Assembly (NCBI GenBank): GCA_020746875.1
Contig: JAGTJL010000003.1
Coordinates: forward strand, 2,356,001-2,420,000
Direction: 5' to 3'
Source: Rhexocercosporidium sp. MPI-PUGE-AT-0058
Lineage: Eukaryota; Ascomycota; Leotiomycetes; Helotiales
DNA length: 64,000 nucleotides
Shown: piece by piece, positions 21,480 to 32,277 of the stretch
Numbering within the stretch: position 1 is the stretch's first letter
Layout: every line of letters starts with the position of its first letter
Position numbers and translations under genes: made by a program
Notes under the pieces: model-generated
Told to the model about the DNA's origin: nothing
What the model saw: the letters and a program-made list of their open reading frames with translations, nothing else
Database searches by the model: none

Positions 21480-22127
21480 ATGTCTCTCTTCCAACTCGAT
21501 CCCAGCCCTACCGTAGACCACGACGACTCAACCATTAATGGAGGCGCCGTCACCCCCCTGAAACAGTCGCCGACCTTGTCGAAGATCTTGCTCCTCCAAA
21601 GGGACCGAAAAGTAGCGTTCCATGGCCTGGTAACAACTACATCATCCGATCCGCCATATCCGGACAGGTTCTCACTCTCATCGATGGACACGTTGTATTA
21701 GCTTCCCCAGGTATGTTGAGACGATATCCTTTTCTTCTGAGCTCGCAATCTACCCCCCAACCCTATTTTCTGTATGCTAAGAAACATGAACAATGTGAAC
21801 TTAACTCTTCGTCTAGGTGGTCGTGGATCAATCTACTGGGCTTGTGTCCAAACCAAAGGCTGGCTAGGCTTCAAGAACACCGTTTCCGGGAGATTCCTAG
21901 GTCATGGTCCCAAGGGTAACTTTTGTTGTTCAGCAGACCGCCATCAGAGCTGGGAGAACTTCTGCGTGAGGATGACTCCGGACGGAGATTATATCCTTCT
22001 CATGACGCATTTTGAGAGACTTTGGCATGTGGGAAGTAAGAATGATAAGGGGAGAGAGCAATTGGCGAAGATTGGTGAGAGGATGGAGGAGGCGATCATT
22101 TGGGAATTTATCAAGGTTTCATTGTGA
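21480..22127 (+). pseudogene. Fascin-like beta-trefoil gene with a 1-nt frameshift
   Basis: From the ATG at 21480 the frame gives MSLFQLDPSPTVDHDDSTING. At a run of six C (21553-21558) the coding signal shifts by one base into PETVADLVEDLAPPKG and YIIRSAISGQVLTLIDGHVVL. A GT-AG intron (21711-21816) joins this to GRGSIYWACVQTKGWLGFKN, VSGRFLGHGPKGNFCCSADRH and LLMTHFERLWHVG, ending at 22127. Repeated GxxL and FLG turns fit a fascin/beta-trefoil fold (actin-bundling-like) seen in many fungi. One extra C would make the two frames continuous (about 180 aa). No alternative ATG exists in the second frame. Either a real frameshift or a homopolymer sequencing error. Confidence 0.7.
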
Positions 22128-22788
22128 TCTTGGGAGAAATGGAAGTTTTTGGGTAATGCAAGGGCGCTAGGCGTTGATGATTTTGGGATTGCTATGTTCG
22201 TCAGGTATGAATGGCTCGATGTATTAATTTATGATCAGGCGATCAAGATATCCCCCAATTTTTTAAGCCCTTATCCCTTGAGAGACCTTTCGATATGTTT
22301 ATATCAATCCACCTCGAAGGCGAAGACGACAATACACCACCTGAGGATTAGAAGTATCTTGACGGTACGGGTAGTGAGCTGGTTTTGAGCGAGCAGAATG
22401 AGAGCAAGATGAAGGGTGCCTTATCGCTTGATGAGATTATTGCTGAAGGACGAAAGAGTTTGGGAGAAGTGATATTCCTTTAGAAGGAGATACTTCCCTT
22501 TTTATAAGCCATATGACTACACTTGTGTTCGTAAAAGTCGGTTTGTTTTCAAGGAAACATAAAAGCCCCTCGCCTGGAATGCCACCCGAGGCAGGGTAGA
22601 GTTAGCAGGAAGCCAAGCCACCAACAAAGCCTCAAGCTGTGTGGGTGAGCCTACCACACGGCGTCTTGGCACAACTTGCACCATTGAGCCGCACGCCGCA
22701 GAACCACCGCAGAATCGCAGTCCCCACAACTACAAGAATATATGCCTCTGATGTAAACAGCTGTGCTTGTTAAGACGACAAGAATTCT
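22128..22788. other. Gap with a possible coding remnant
   Basis: No intact gene. Bases about 22300-22483 read as LEGEDDNTPPED, a stop, then KYLDGTGSELVLSEQNESKMKG and LDEIIAEGRKSLGEVIF in one frame. This looks like an eroded C-terminal exon of an unknown protein. Confidence 0.4.
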
Positions 22789-23746
22789 ATGGGTAAGAAC
22801 AGCCTGCCAGGAGTGGAAATACGACGTCGGAAGGCGCAATCTCTCAAGGACAGGGAGAACTATCGACGGCAACAGCAGTCAGCTCGAGACCGGGAATGCA
22901 ATCGGAGACATCAAGCTCGAATCGGTCACCAATCACTTACACGACCCGACCAAATCCTTACCAAACCGACCGAGCCGTCAGCCAGTGCGCATCGCGCTGC
23001 TTCACCACCCTCTATGGCGCCGCGAACCTTGCCCTGGGTTGATTCCAAGTCTTCAATCACATTTGCCAGGTGAGGCATCGACCCTGTTTCGATTGAGGCT
23101 GCTGACCGTACCTTAGTTTATTCAACAATACACAATACTCTGACGTAACTATTTATCTTGGAGAATCAAAGGTCCCTTTCGCAGCACATCTAGTAGTTTT
23201 GGGATCTCGCTGCCCTTATTTCGACGACATGTTCCGGAATGGATTTAAGGAAAGCATAGCGAAGGAGGTTAGCTTTGAGAAGGACAGCCCGCATGCAGTT
23301 TGGCGAGCACTTCGCTATATTTACACAGGGGACTATTCAGATGAACCTTCTAATGCTTTGACTTCCGAGAGTCTGTTGTTCTCCCTCCTTGATAAATAAA
23401 AAGACTGACATATTCAGGTGATGATTTGGAATTGTTCAAACACCTGCGAGTGTTTGCTCTCGCTGACATGTTGCGAATAGACGAGTTAAAGCTCATTGCA
23501 TGCAAAAAGTTTGAACGTCAACTCGAACAGCATTGGATCAGTGATACGCTTCCTGACTGTGTTCGCGAAGTGTACTCGACAACGAACAGTGTCGACTCAA
23601 ACAGCATCAGGATTGCTGTAGTAAATACAGTGGCTTCACACAAGGAGGATCTTGTTCAGAAGGGGCCATTTCAAGACCTTATTCGAGAGGTGGGCGACTT
23701 TGCAGTCGATCTTGTATTGAAGATATCAGGGAATGGATGGGGCTAA
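22789..23746 (+). CDS. BTB/POZ-domain protein
   Basis: Exons 22789-23069, 23117-23370 and 23418-23746, each intron 47 nt; 287 aa. The first 90 residues are basic and Arg/Gln-rich (RRKAQSLKDRENYRRQQQ), possibly nuclear or disordered. Residues about 95-170 are a BTB domain: SLFNNTQYSDVTIYLGESKVPFAAHLVVLGSRCPYFDDMF, then a YIYTGDYSDEP strand. The rest matches the helical BACK-like extension of fungal BTB proteins (LRVFALADMLRIDELKLIACKKFERQL). The second donor is GTCTGT, weaker than usual, but it gives the only open join. Such proteins often form homodimers and may be Cul3 adaptors; no partner can be read here. It is the only intact gene among four relics. Confidence 0.82.
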
Positions 23747-23992
23747 GCATCCCAGGAAAAGGACTTGAGGACGCGAAAGGGGGGAATATCTTCGCCAAAT
23801 CGAGGGACTTCTGCTATTCGGGTTTTGATAGTATGATTCTTTGTTAAGTGAAAGCTTATCACACGCCTATCAATGTGACTGCGAGGCTTTCTAGCAGACT
23901 ACCGCATCCAAGTTGAGAAATTCCAACAAATCTAAAACCTACCTTAAGGTCTCAAGGTCAATCATAATACACGGACATGATCCTCCTTTCAA

Positions 23993-24187
23993 TTACCAAC
24001 TGCGACTTCCTTCTATGTATGCAATCCAGTAGCAATCCAGGTCAAGCGTGCAACGTAGGTAGAGTGTGCAATGTAGGTGGAGTATGCAACTTGCGATGAT
24101 TTTGTCTCCTCTGGCCAGAAGTTTCTTGACAAATTCGGCACCGAGGCCAGACGATGTTCCCGTGATGAACCAAACTTGAGGGGCCAT
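23993..24187 (-). pseudogene. Truncated short-chain dehydrogenase (SDR) N-terminus
   Basis: The frame starts MAPQVWFITGTSSGLGAEFVKKLLARGDKIIAS, an SDR first beta-alpha unit with the TGxxxGxG dinucleotide-binding motif. SDRs run about 250-300 aa. Here homology stops at residue 33, where an 18-bp tandem repeat codes CILHLHCTLYLRCTLDL, and a stop follows. No remaining SDR elements (NNAG, YxxxK) appear downstream on either strand. It is a fragment, not a working enzyme. Confidence 0.7.
24048..24090. repeat. 18-bp tandem repeat, about 2.4 copies
   Basis: Two 18-bp units (24048-24065 and 24066-24083) differ at two positions, and a third is partial. The repeat sits exactly where the SDR fragment loses homology. 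Confidence 0.8.
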
Positions 24188-24665
24188 CTTGGGCTTATAT
24201 CGGCCGAGAGCAGAATGGTGGGATGCGCAATACTGACTGTCAATAGTTGTGAGTTGCGGGGTGGATATTTCTCTTTCTCAGTATAGGAGTTTTTCAACTG
24301 AACAAGTCGATGTTACTTTGATGTTCCTGCAATTTCATTATTGGGTCTTCTTATTTCTCTTATGATCTGGCTTAAGGATCCATTTCCCCTGAAGTATGAT
24401 CAGCTTGCAGCCGGGCCGAAATCGGCAGTGGCCCAAACTTCGTAGGAGCGACGTCAAGAATGTAAGCATGGTATGGGAGAAACGACGAAGAGTTTCCGAC
24501 GACTCGGGTGTTCTCTCATGAGATCTACAAATGAGCTTATACATTAATGCAAAGAACCACCAGTACCATTTTGTGCAGAAAGTCCAGTTGCTGTAGCCGT
24601 CTCCATCTCCATCTCCGTCCTAGCAGCCCCTGTTTCTCTCGCTTAACCTTCCCACAAACAAGCAA
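24188..24665. other. Gene-free spacer
   Basis: Nothing recognisable; lies between two relics. Confidence 0.5.
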
Positions 24666-25685
24666 CTACCATGTGTCGAGGTGGACTTGCTTTTCTTCAA
24701 CCCATAGTGCCGACATATGTGGTTTATCGGCTCCGGGGGCATGCTCTGGGTCATGTTTGAAAATGATCTTTCCTTCGCTTCGATATGGCGAATTGAGAAT
24801 GTCTTTTGCATTTTTGCCCTCGACTGGTGCGTACACAATTGTTTTCCATCGAGCCTCATCCTGCAGTGTAGGTACAATGCTACCGACAGTCGTCCTGATC
24901 AACTTCCACATATCAGGATATCCAGTATCGCTTGGTCCCGTCTGTCTCCACGATTGGTTGGGGACAATGAGATAAGCTTTGATGTTGTCGTCCTCAATAA
25001 GCGCCGCCTCCAACTTAGGATGGTAGTGACCACCATCTTTAAGGACGTCAAGCACCGTGTTCTGGAACATTGCTTCAGTCGTCTTGATCTTCTTCGTCAT
25101 CCATAATATGTCGGTATTAAACGACACGTTCTCTCACCAATGTGTAGCATACACTCCTTTGCGACTGATGATATACATTGTCGTACAGCCTTTGAGTAAT
25201 GCCGTGCCCGTACTGTACTGTTCTGCAGCCTCCGTGTCTGTTGCAGGCTTCAACTTGCTGAACTCTTGTATGGTTGCGGTACTCATGTCTTGCGCGACAG
25301 CTGCACTTTCGTGGGGAACAATGGGTGTTCAATGAGGCATCTCATCTCGGTAGAAAAATCCCATTCGTTTCCCAGGAAGCTCCATTCGCTTTGCGAAGGC
25401 CGTAGCATTGCGTTGAATGAGAATGAGCTCCTCATTGCGAACATCTCTAGTCTCCACGCCACTGAAGGTAGGGGCGCAAGCCGAAAGCTCTTCTCTTTTG
25501 AGAAGTGATGTGGTGGGGTGATGAGGATGAAACTGAGTACTCTTCCTATCTGTGATGCTTTTCTTAGAATGACTGTAAAACGAAGGGGGTTGTCTCTACG
25601 AGACCGTGGAATATTTCTTACCAGCGACAAGGGAGTTGATGGATACCGCAAAAGCCAGCCATAGCAGTAAAGATAACTGCTTCAT
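24666..25685 (-). pseudogene. Unrecognised signal-peptide protein gene with two in-frame stops
   Basis: A first exon at 25622-25685 codes a signal peptide (MKQLSLLLWLAFAVSINSLVA) and ends at a GTAAGA donor. After an intron whose acceptor I could not fix, one frame runs from about 25500 to 24666: ETRDVRNEELILIQRNATAF, GKRMGFFYRDEMPH, TGA, TPIVPHESAAVAQD, ISRKGVYATHW, TGA (25134-25136), ENVSFNTDILWMTKKI, then 140 residues to the stop, with GKIIFKHDPEHAPGADKPHMS near the end. No shift of frame occurs, so two nonsense changes split an otherwise continuous protein of about 310 aa. The second TGA follows a Trp and is plausibly a changed TGG. I do not recognise the family. Confidence 0.6.
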
Positions 25686-25955
25686 ATCTTCCGAGGCGGT
25701 AGGATTGTGCGGAGACTCTTCGATAATCTGTCAAGAAGTGTGATGTGTGACGGGCGAAGCAATGAGATGGATGGACGTGAGAGACGATGGGTGGACTGCG
25801 ATGGTCCACGTACCAAGTAATGCTTGACATGTGTCTGGGAGCCATTTCCTTTATAGAAGACGGACTGGCTAGATACATGTATCCAGGGGTCCATTGGTAC
25901 TAGCTTTGCTCCTTCACTTACCCGCCAAATATCACAGACTCGACTCCTAGTTTTG

Positions 25956-26827
25956 CTAAGACCGGAGAAGACGAAGTACAGCCTCCTCCTTTTCATGCTC
26001 GACATCTTCCAGACCAGTCATGGTTGCCAAGACGATTTGTTCGGCTGTGTTTCCACGGAATCTCCAGCCAGTTGAGAGGATGGTACGATCCGCGCCGGCG
26101 TCTAGCAGCATTTTGACAATTTCGGGTTCTGCAGCCAAGGCTGCAAGGTGCAGAGGGTTGCCCCATTCCTCAGAGACAGCTTGATCCGGATCAAGGCCCT
26201 TATCGAGAAGGTACTTAGTCATAAGCTCTCCGTACTGTTTACGAAGACCTACGGTGGCCCATAGGAGATTCGGCTCTACTTTGGCTCCATACTCGATAAG
26301 CAGCTCGGCGAGGTCTACTTCACCAATGTCGAGCGCACGATAGAGAGGTGTCATCTTAGACGGTCCACATCTACTTGGATCGGTCCCTCGCGAGAGAAAC
26401 TCTCGAGCACAAGAAAGATCAGTGAAAAAACTATCCAGAAGAACAAGTTAGTCTCGAATCAGAAAGCCCACGGCCGTACAAGGACTGCCTACCGAAAGAC
26501 TGGCTCCCCACCAGTTACTGTCGCGTTAGGATCAAGCCCGTGATCGAAGAAAAGTCGAACCACCGCAGGATCCTGCTGCATGTTTTCCCCATGCAAGGCG
26601 TCAATCGCATCCTGCGTAATATAGGCGCCGGCGGCGAACAGCGCTAATACAATATCAACGTACTCTGGTTCAAAGCCGTTGCCTGTTGCCGGAACAAGGG
26701 CCTCGTTGAGATGTTCTTGGGTGAGTCGTCCACTAATGATAGCTTCATGGATCTGGGCCTTCTCGCTAGCCCAACAAGCATCGAGAAATGCCTCGCCAAA
26801 TGCTTTCTCGTCGGCTGCGGATGCCAT
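25956..26827 (-). CDS. Ankyrin-repeat protein
   Basis: Exons 26493-26827 and 25956-26430, with a 62-nt intron; 269 aa. Ankyrin-type units are visible: VDIVLALFAAGAYI, AVVRLFFDHGLDPNA, TPLYRALDIGEVDLAELLIEYGAKVE, LMTKYLLDKGLDPDQ and NPLHLAALAAEPEIVKMLLDAGAD. The N-terminal 50 residues are a more divergent helical pair. Ankyrin repeats mediate protein binding; no catalytic domain is present. Small ankyrin proteins like this are abundant and fast-evolving in filamentous fungi. The frame is clean, unlike its relic neighbours. Confidence 0.82.
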
Positions 26828-28667
26828 AGTGCCAAAGCTGTTGATGATAGAGAACGGGCTTGCTTGTGCATGAGGCGTGGTGAAGTGAGGTGACTTGAAA
26901 GGAATCTTCTCGTTGAATGGGTGGAGCTACTGTCTAGGTATTTTGTTCTTGAATGAGTTGATACATAAGTTTCGAGGAGTGAAGAACTACCTTAGTGCAG
27001 TAGTGCGTGCTGAAGGCTGCATCGGAGCGTGGCTGGATTCGGCGGTCACAAGCGAGAGTCAAAGGGGCTCGGCCCGTCCTGTTGTGGGACATAAACACCT
27101 CCCTAGTCAGGTATCGCCTCCTCCGCTTCAATAATAAGCCTCGGGCGAAGTGCTTGCAAGGAGCTTGGTCGTGTCAAGCTCTTTTCTGCGCTTAGCCGCA
27201 CGTTCCAGAGAACTGCCATGGACCAGGTAGCGGAGCGGTGCGGAAAGTTAATATCACCAAATGTCGGCCGTGGGCCTATTCTATCTATTTAGTCCCACAT
27301 CTACATCTTGGCATGTATCGCAGACATCTTAAATCTGCAGTTCTTCGGACTTCTCGCGAAAGTAGACTGGGGCATATGGTATCAATAGTATCAAGCAGTT
27401 GAAATCCGCGCTTATTAGCTGGTTAATGCAGGGCAAGTGGATTGCGAGAAGCTTTCAAGGGGGGTTCGGATGCACTTCCGGGTGAGAGATGAGTGTAAGG
27501 ATTGGAAAAAGTTTCTTGGGTTTCGGGCCGGGACATTTTTAGTCCTCATGATATATTTATTGCAAATATGCCTGCTCCTCAACTGTGCCACAAACGCACC
27601 TTGAAACTTGTAAGTCTCCTGCCTCTTTCTCAATATACTACATGGTTGAAACTTTATCAACGACCGAGAAAATTGGATTCTCGATCCAACCGAGGTCAAT
27701 ATTCAAATCTATCCCGCGGCGATTCATCGTCGTCAACACTGCTTCTCCAACGACTATTACAGTCCCTCCAGAACAGGGTACTCCAACTGGGTTCGTGGTC
27801 TATTTTACTTACCTTTCAACCCATCGATATGCATCCTAATCCCCCTTTATTTTCCAACTTCCTTGTCATGTATACGTTGATTCTCAAATGCATCACACCC
27901 TCCCGTCGCGACTGCTCAGGTCCAAAGACGGAAATGGAAATTGCTCATGTCGAGATTCCGATATCGAACTACCTGTTGCAAATCGCAATTTTCACCGAAC
28001 TCTTCTGATCTCGGCGCTCGCTTGAGACAACAGTCAATCAATCCCACTTCGCATGGACTGGGCCGCATTTGATCACAACATCATCCTACCCCGTAACTGG
28101 CAACATGAAGACGGTCACGAATATAAGCATATTTCATAGTTCTTGTAAAGTACTCAAGCTTGTTCTTGGGCTGAAGTTTAGATAGAACATGTTCTGGTGT
28201 TTGTCTCTTTATTTACTTACATCCTATGACACTCGGTGACCCTCCAACCCAGATAGCTTGATTCTGAAACTTAAAATTTGGGGTTGAGAGCACAGGGCAG
28301 AGATTTTGCAATGGACTAAGATATTAAATCCGAAATTGATTTTGAAAATTATGGAATATTGATAATGTGCACTGCGTGTTTTGTCATGATTCATTCTTGT
28401 CCTTTTAACCGATTTCCTTCCCCTGGCCCTCAGGCTTATTAACCGTTCTTCATCGTTCCTCCAGACCAATTGTTTTGCGTGTATTGTCTAATTCCATGGA
28501 TCCATGGTTCCGATTGTTCTTTTCGCCTGGGGTTGTTTCCTATAGATTCAATCAGTTCCCCCGTCCATCAGCACCTTCTTCAACACCATCCATCACCATC
28601 AAAATTTTACTCAATCAGCAATCTTACCTCCGTTATAGTTTGCGTACCTTAATAAAGTCTTGCAGAA
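26828..28667. other. Long gene-free stretch
   Basis: About 1.8 kb with only short frames. A 27655-27800 segment reads IQPRSIFKSIPRRF and TASPTTITVPPEQGTPTG between stops. It may be an eroded exon with a Thr/Pro linker, but I cannot assign it. Otherwise nothing recognisable. Confidence 0.5.
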
Positions 28668-28958
28668 TTATAAGTCTTCTCCCTCCTCACTCGGAAGAGG
28701 AAGTTGTTTCGCGCTCTTGAAATCTCGGGCAAGTTGGAGCCACCACGCCAAACCCTTGTCTGCATAATATGACTGAACTACATTCTCATTTTCTGTCAGA
28801 GACAAGGTTCTCTTCTGATTTCTTTCCACCTCTGGGGAGGTTTTCGGATTTTTGCCGTCTGTCGTTTGACTGGTTTGGTGTTGCGTTGCTTGAGGTTGTG
28901 TGCTGGATATGGTGTTTGCGTGCTTTGAATTGGATCCCATGGCTTTTGAAGCTTCCAT
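28668..28958 (-). CDS. Possible small protein, 96 aa (hypothetical)
   Basis: A minus-strand frame opens with ATG in a strong start context (CAGCCATGGAAG). It codes a Gln/Ser/Thr-rich first half and a second half with GLAWWLQLARDFKSAKQ, ending in an acidic tail. No domain, signal peptide or intron is evident. The strong start context and the contrast between a disordered half and an amphipathic helix slightly favour a real gene. It may equally be chance. Confidence 0.33.
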   Translation of the reverse strand: MEASKAMGSNSKHANTISSTQPQATQHQTSQTTDGKNPKTSPEVERNQKRTLSLTENENVVQSYYADKGLAWWLQLARDFKSAKQLPLPSEEGEDL

Positions 28959-29442
28959 GGCTGGGAATCTCTGAAATCAATTGACTGATATGTTTTCTGG
29001 AGGATGTCTAGGTATTTGATAGGAAGATCCGAGGGCTGGTTATTTTATATGGTGGAAATGTCGGTGCCTGAAAGCCATCATCTGCTGCCTAGATTTTGTG
29101 GTTTCAATATTGTAGGCAACAAACCTTCTATGAATCATTATCATGACTACCAATAGACCAAGGACTACTGGCATTGGATTAGGCGTATTTGTAAGCTGGC
29201 TGGTGCCTGTTTCAAAAAGAACTTGTTTAGAAATGAATCCGTTTCTTTCATATTGGAAAAGTAAATCGGCACTTGATTAAATACCTACGAAGTCTTGTCC
29301 GAAATCAAAATATGCCGACTTCAAAGAGATTTGTTGTTAGCTCTCGAAATGCAATGGTATCTCTCAAAAGCAAAGCCCATACCTACTCCCGCAATCCATG
29401 TGTCCCAAACGTTTCAATCGTCCCATGAAAACCAGCAAAGTT
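28959..29442. other. Gene-free spacer
   Basis: A/T-rich; no credible gene on either strand. Confidence 0.5.
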
Positions 29443-30506
29443 TCAATCAGAAAGTACAATCACGTCATCACCAACCAGGAGTTTGATTGTCGTCTCCAAC
29501 CCATCCACCTTATCCCGGAGTCTCGAAATAGTCTTCCTGTACCCCTTCACCTCAGCTTGAGTTCTCCGAGCTTCTTGCTCTATCTCATGCTGGATCATAA
29601 TCTCAGTCGAACCCTTGAGCTTCGGATAATCGGCCTTGACCAATTCAAGAATAATCTTCAGCAGATCAGTCTTTCCCTGAGACTGTTCCAGCTCTGCGCC
29701 GCCGAGGACGATTGCAGCATCTAGCTGGACTTGTGTAGGTGAAGCCTCTCTTGCTTGGAGATGACGAGCTTCATGGATACCTTCCACATCCCGACCACTA
29801 GTGGCAGGAGTGGGCAGAGCACCGCGGAAATCATCCAGCTGTTTGTGAGATGGAAGTCCGGGGGTTGCAAATCTGGTGACTTTCGCTGACTTCCTAGAAG
29901 GACTACCATTCCGTGTATTGTCCCGGTAGAAAACATCCCCGTCGTCTGTATTATCAACGATAACAAAATCCTCGTCCCGCTCTATATATTTGCCTTTGCC
30001 TTTGCCCTCCTTGTCCTCCTCATTCTCCAGGACATCTTCATCCGATATATCCTCTATAGCTCGCTTCTTCCCGGAGGGGAATAACCACTCCCTCATCTTC
30101 TTAGAGGAGCCATTGTTCGGAGCTTTCAGTGATTGCTTCGTAGGCGTTGTTGGGTTAAATTCCATCCACTTCTTCGCTGCGTCCTCCTCATCGAACCAGA
30201 CGAAGAAACGGCACGGTTCTGGGTCTCCTTCTTGTTTTGGCTCTCTGACTGGGCACATATAAACTGAACGGAAGTCAGACATTGTAGTGTCAAGAATTCT
30301 AGTGGGCTCTTACACCATCTGCCTTTGTTGCGGGTGTTCCTTGTAGTTAGTAATGGCATCGCTTTTCGACTACATTTACAGTACCATTCGTCTGCTTCGA
30401 AACGTCCGCACCACCCGAGATGTTTCTTCGCTAGGTATGGGTTTTCTTCTCCGCTATCAGACTTCTTATCAACAACGCCTTCTGGCACAGCCTGCCCTTG
30501 CTCCAT
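29443..30506 (-). CDS. GRF-type zinc-finger protein with coiled-coil tail
   Basis: Exons 30314-30506 and 29443-30263, with a 50-nt intron; 337 aa. The intron splits the zinc finger. Joined, it reads CGRFEADEWYCKC, then RNKGRWFYMCP, then PEPCRFFVWFDEE, the classic GRF arrangement (C...C, GR.FY.CP, C.FF.W.DE). GRF fingers bind single-stranded nucleic acid and occur in DNA-repair and topoisomerase proteins. The middle is acidic and disordered (ISDEDVLENEEDKEGKGKGK). The last 60 residues form a coiled coil (EIEQEARRTQAEVKGYRKTI..LRDKVDGLETTIKLL). The ATG at 30506 is the first in frame. Many fungi have several such proteins of unknown role. Confidence 0.82.
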
Positions 30507-31062
30507 TACGGCGGTCAAGTCGAGCTGCTGGGAGGGTATTGCAGTTGCGACGGTGCTGAGAATTGGCTGGAAGATGGCCTTTCAATCGCTTTGGCAGAAG
30601 TGAACAATGATGCTCGGTGATCGTGAATAATCGCAAAACAGTGTTGTCACCGCGATTGAATGTTCGGCTTCGAGAATCTTGGGAGTTTAGTTGCGAATCT
30701 ATCTCAGCTGAATGCGAAGGAGTACAAGAGGGACGAGGCTGGCGGTTAGCCCGACCCCACCCCGCCCCAGCCACCCCCGATTTTGATGCTTCGGTGAACG
30801 AAGATAGGTGATCAATCCACTCGCTTGGCAGGCTAAGCCTGACAGCTTTCGATTTTCATGGAGAACTCCAGCCTGTTAATCCAGTACAAATTTTGATGTT
30901 GGAGAAAGTATTGAGGTATATTTCAACTGTGAAATGTGATAAAACATCGCCTTACCCCGCAAAATGGTGAGGTTTGCTCCAGGGGCATTGCCTGAACCCT
31001 CCCGCTCCCGCTGAAGGCTCGGTCCGGGTGTAACCGCACGCTAAATTTAGAGAGCCACTACA

Positions 31063-31225
31063 GTACGAAAGGGGGTTTCAAGTGGGTCTCGCCCGCCCTT
31101 GTAAGGCAGCAAGTCATTCTTCCAATCAACAGTCTAATATTCTAGAATTTTCTCCATAAACTTCCTCAAATGTTGAGGCAAAATACTTGGGGTGGGCGAG
31201 ACCCACTTGAAACCCCCTTTCGTAC
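31063..31225. mobile_element. Short MITE with 35-bp terminal inverted repeats, Tc1/mariner-type
   Basis: The left arm (31063-31097) and right arm (31191-31225) are inverted copies, beginning GTACGAAAGGGGGTTT and continuing through GGGTCTCGCCC with about one mismatch. A TA sits at each outer edge (31064-31065 and 31223-31224), as expected for the TA target duplication of Tc1/mariner elements. The core is only about 93 bp and codes nothing. The first 16 or so bases match the ends of the full-length element at 34353-35588, so this is probably a non-autonomous relative. It lies upstream of both flanking genes. Confidence 0.85.
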
Positions 31226-32195
31226 TAGACCACTGCTGTTAGCCGAAGGGCGATTCCCCACCAAAATTCACCATGTTCACTTCCACACATGACTGCACTA
31301 CCAGCTATTTACTACTAAATCCCTTAGACAGCTTGCTAATAAGACCATTGCCTGTAATTCTGCGCATTCCTCGTTTCTTACAGGCTCAGTGGTGGTAATT
31401 TATAGGGTGTAAAGTAGCGTAAAGTCGCGAAACGCGTTTTTACCCGCAAATTTGAGGCGAAACCAACATGTGAAATTTTAAGACTAAAACCTATACGCAG
31501 TTTCTTATAAAACTCATGAAACCTGGTCTAAACTCTTATTATGTTCTAATTTCATGATCGACACCGTAGTTCTTATCCTGAATTCCCAAATCCACGTATA
31601 CTTTAGCACTCTAGGCAATATTTACAAGGGGGGGTGAAGACTAAATGCACCCTACTGTAGGGCGTCCCGGCTGAGCTTATGCAGCCTGAGAGTTATGCGT
31701 TTTTGTCGCCATTCTAGGGCTACCCGAGTTCTGTTGGTGGCGATTGTCGAAGGAGGGTTGCTTGGGAGAGCTGGACCTGATTCCGTGGATCACATACTGG
31801 TGGTTGAGGTGTGGCAGAGGTCCGTTCGGGTCCAGCGTGGAGACTAACATGTTGGGCATCAAACAGCATGTGCAGCTTCCTCAACTGTACTACATCAAAG
31901 GCAGGCTGTCCCAGAGGGAGCCAAACTGTTAGGTAAAAGAGACGCTAATCAGAGCACCCTAAATACATTGATTGGCCTGAACCAATCCTACTGTGACGGC
32001 CATTGTTCCTTGGTTGAATTGGGGTTCACAAAAGATGCGTGGAATGCGTGGCGTCCGGTCGTCTTCATCTCCTGTATACCTTATTGGGCAAAGAAAGCGG
32101 GGAAAAGCAGGATTGATGACTGCAATTCGCTGTTGTAAAACCCATTGTAGCTTCAACAAATGTGATGGCTGTTAAGCTTCAACAGCGTAGTAGGG

Positions 32196-32203
32196 TATAA
32201 AAG
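32196..32203 (+). promoter_or_regulatory. TATA box of the FAD oxidase gene
   Basis: TATAAAAG lies 75-82 bases before the ATG at 32278, in the usual range for a fungal promoter with a short leader. Confidence 0.6.
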
Positions 32204-32277
32204 CCGGGCCCGCGGCCAAGCATCAACTCATTCATATCCAAAAGACCAAGTTTCTGGTTCTGAAGCTTAACTCTAAC

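Larger units (their letters stand above)
30507..32277. other. Transposon-bearing spacer
   Basis: Divergent gap between the GRF gene and the FAD oxidase. Contains the inverted-repeat element at 31063-31225 and an A/T-rich tract (about 31380-31640) with no coding signal. A TATA box lies at its right end. Confidence 0.6.

Noticed and set aside
27502..28008. 168-aa plus-strand frame
   Set aside because: Contains a possible exon remnant in another phase but shows no domain; the frame itself reads as random.
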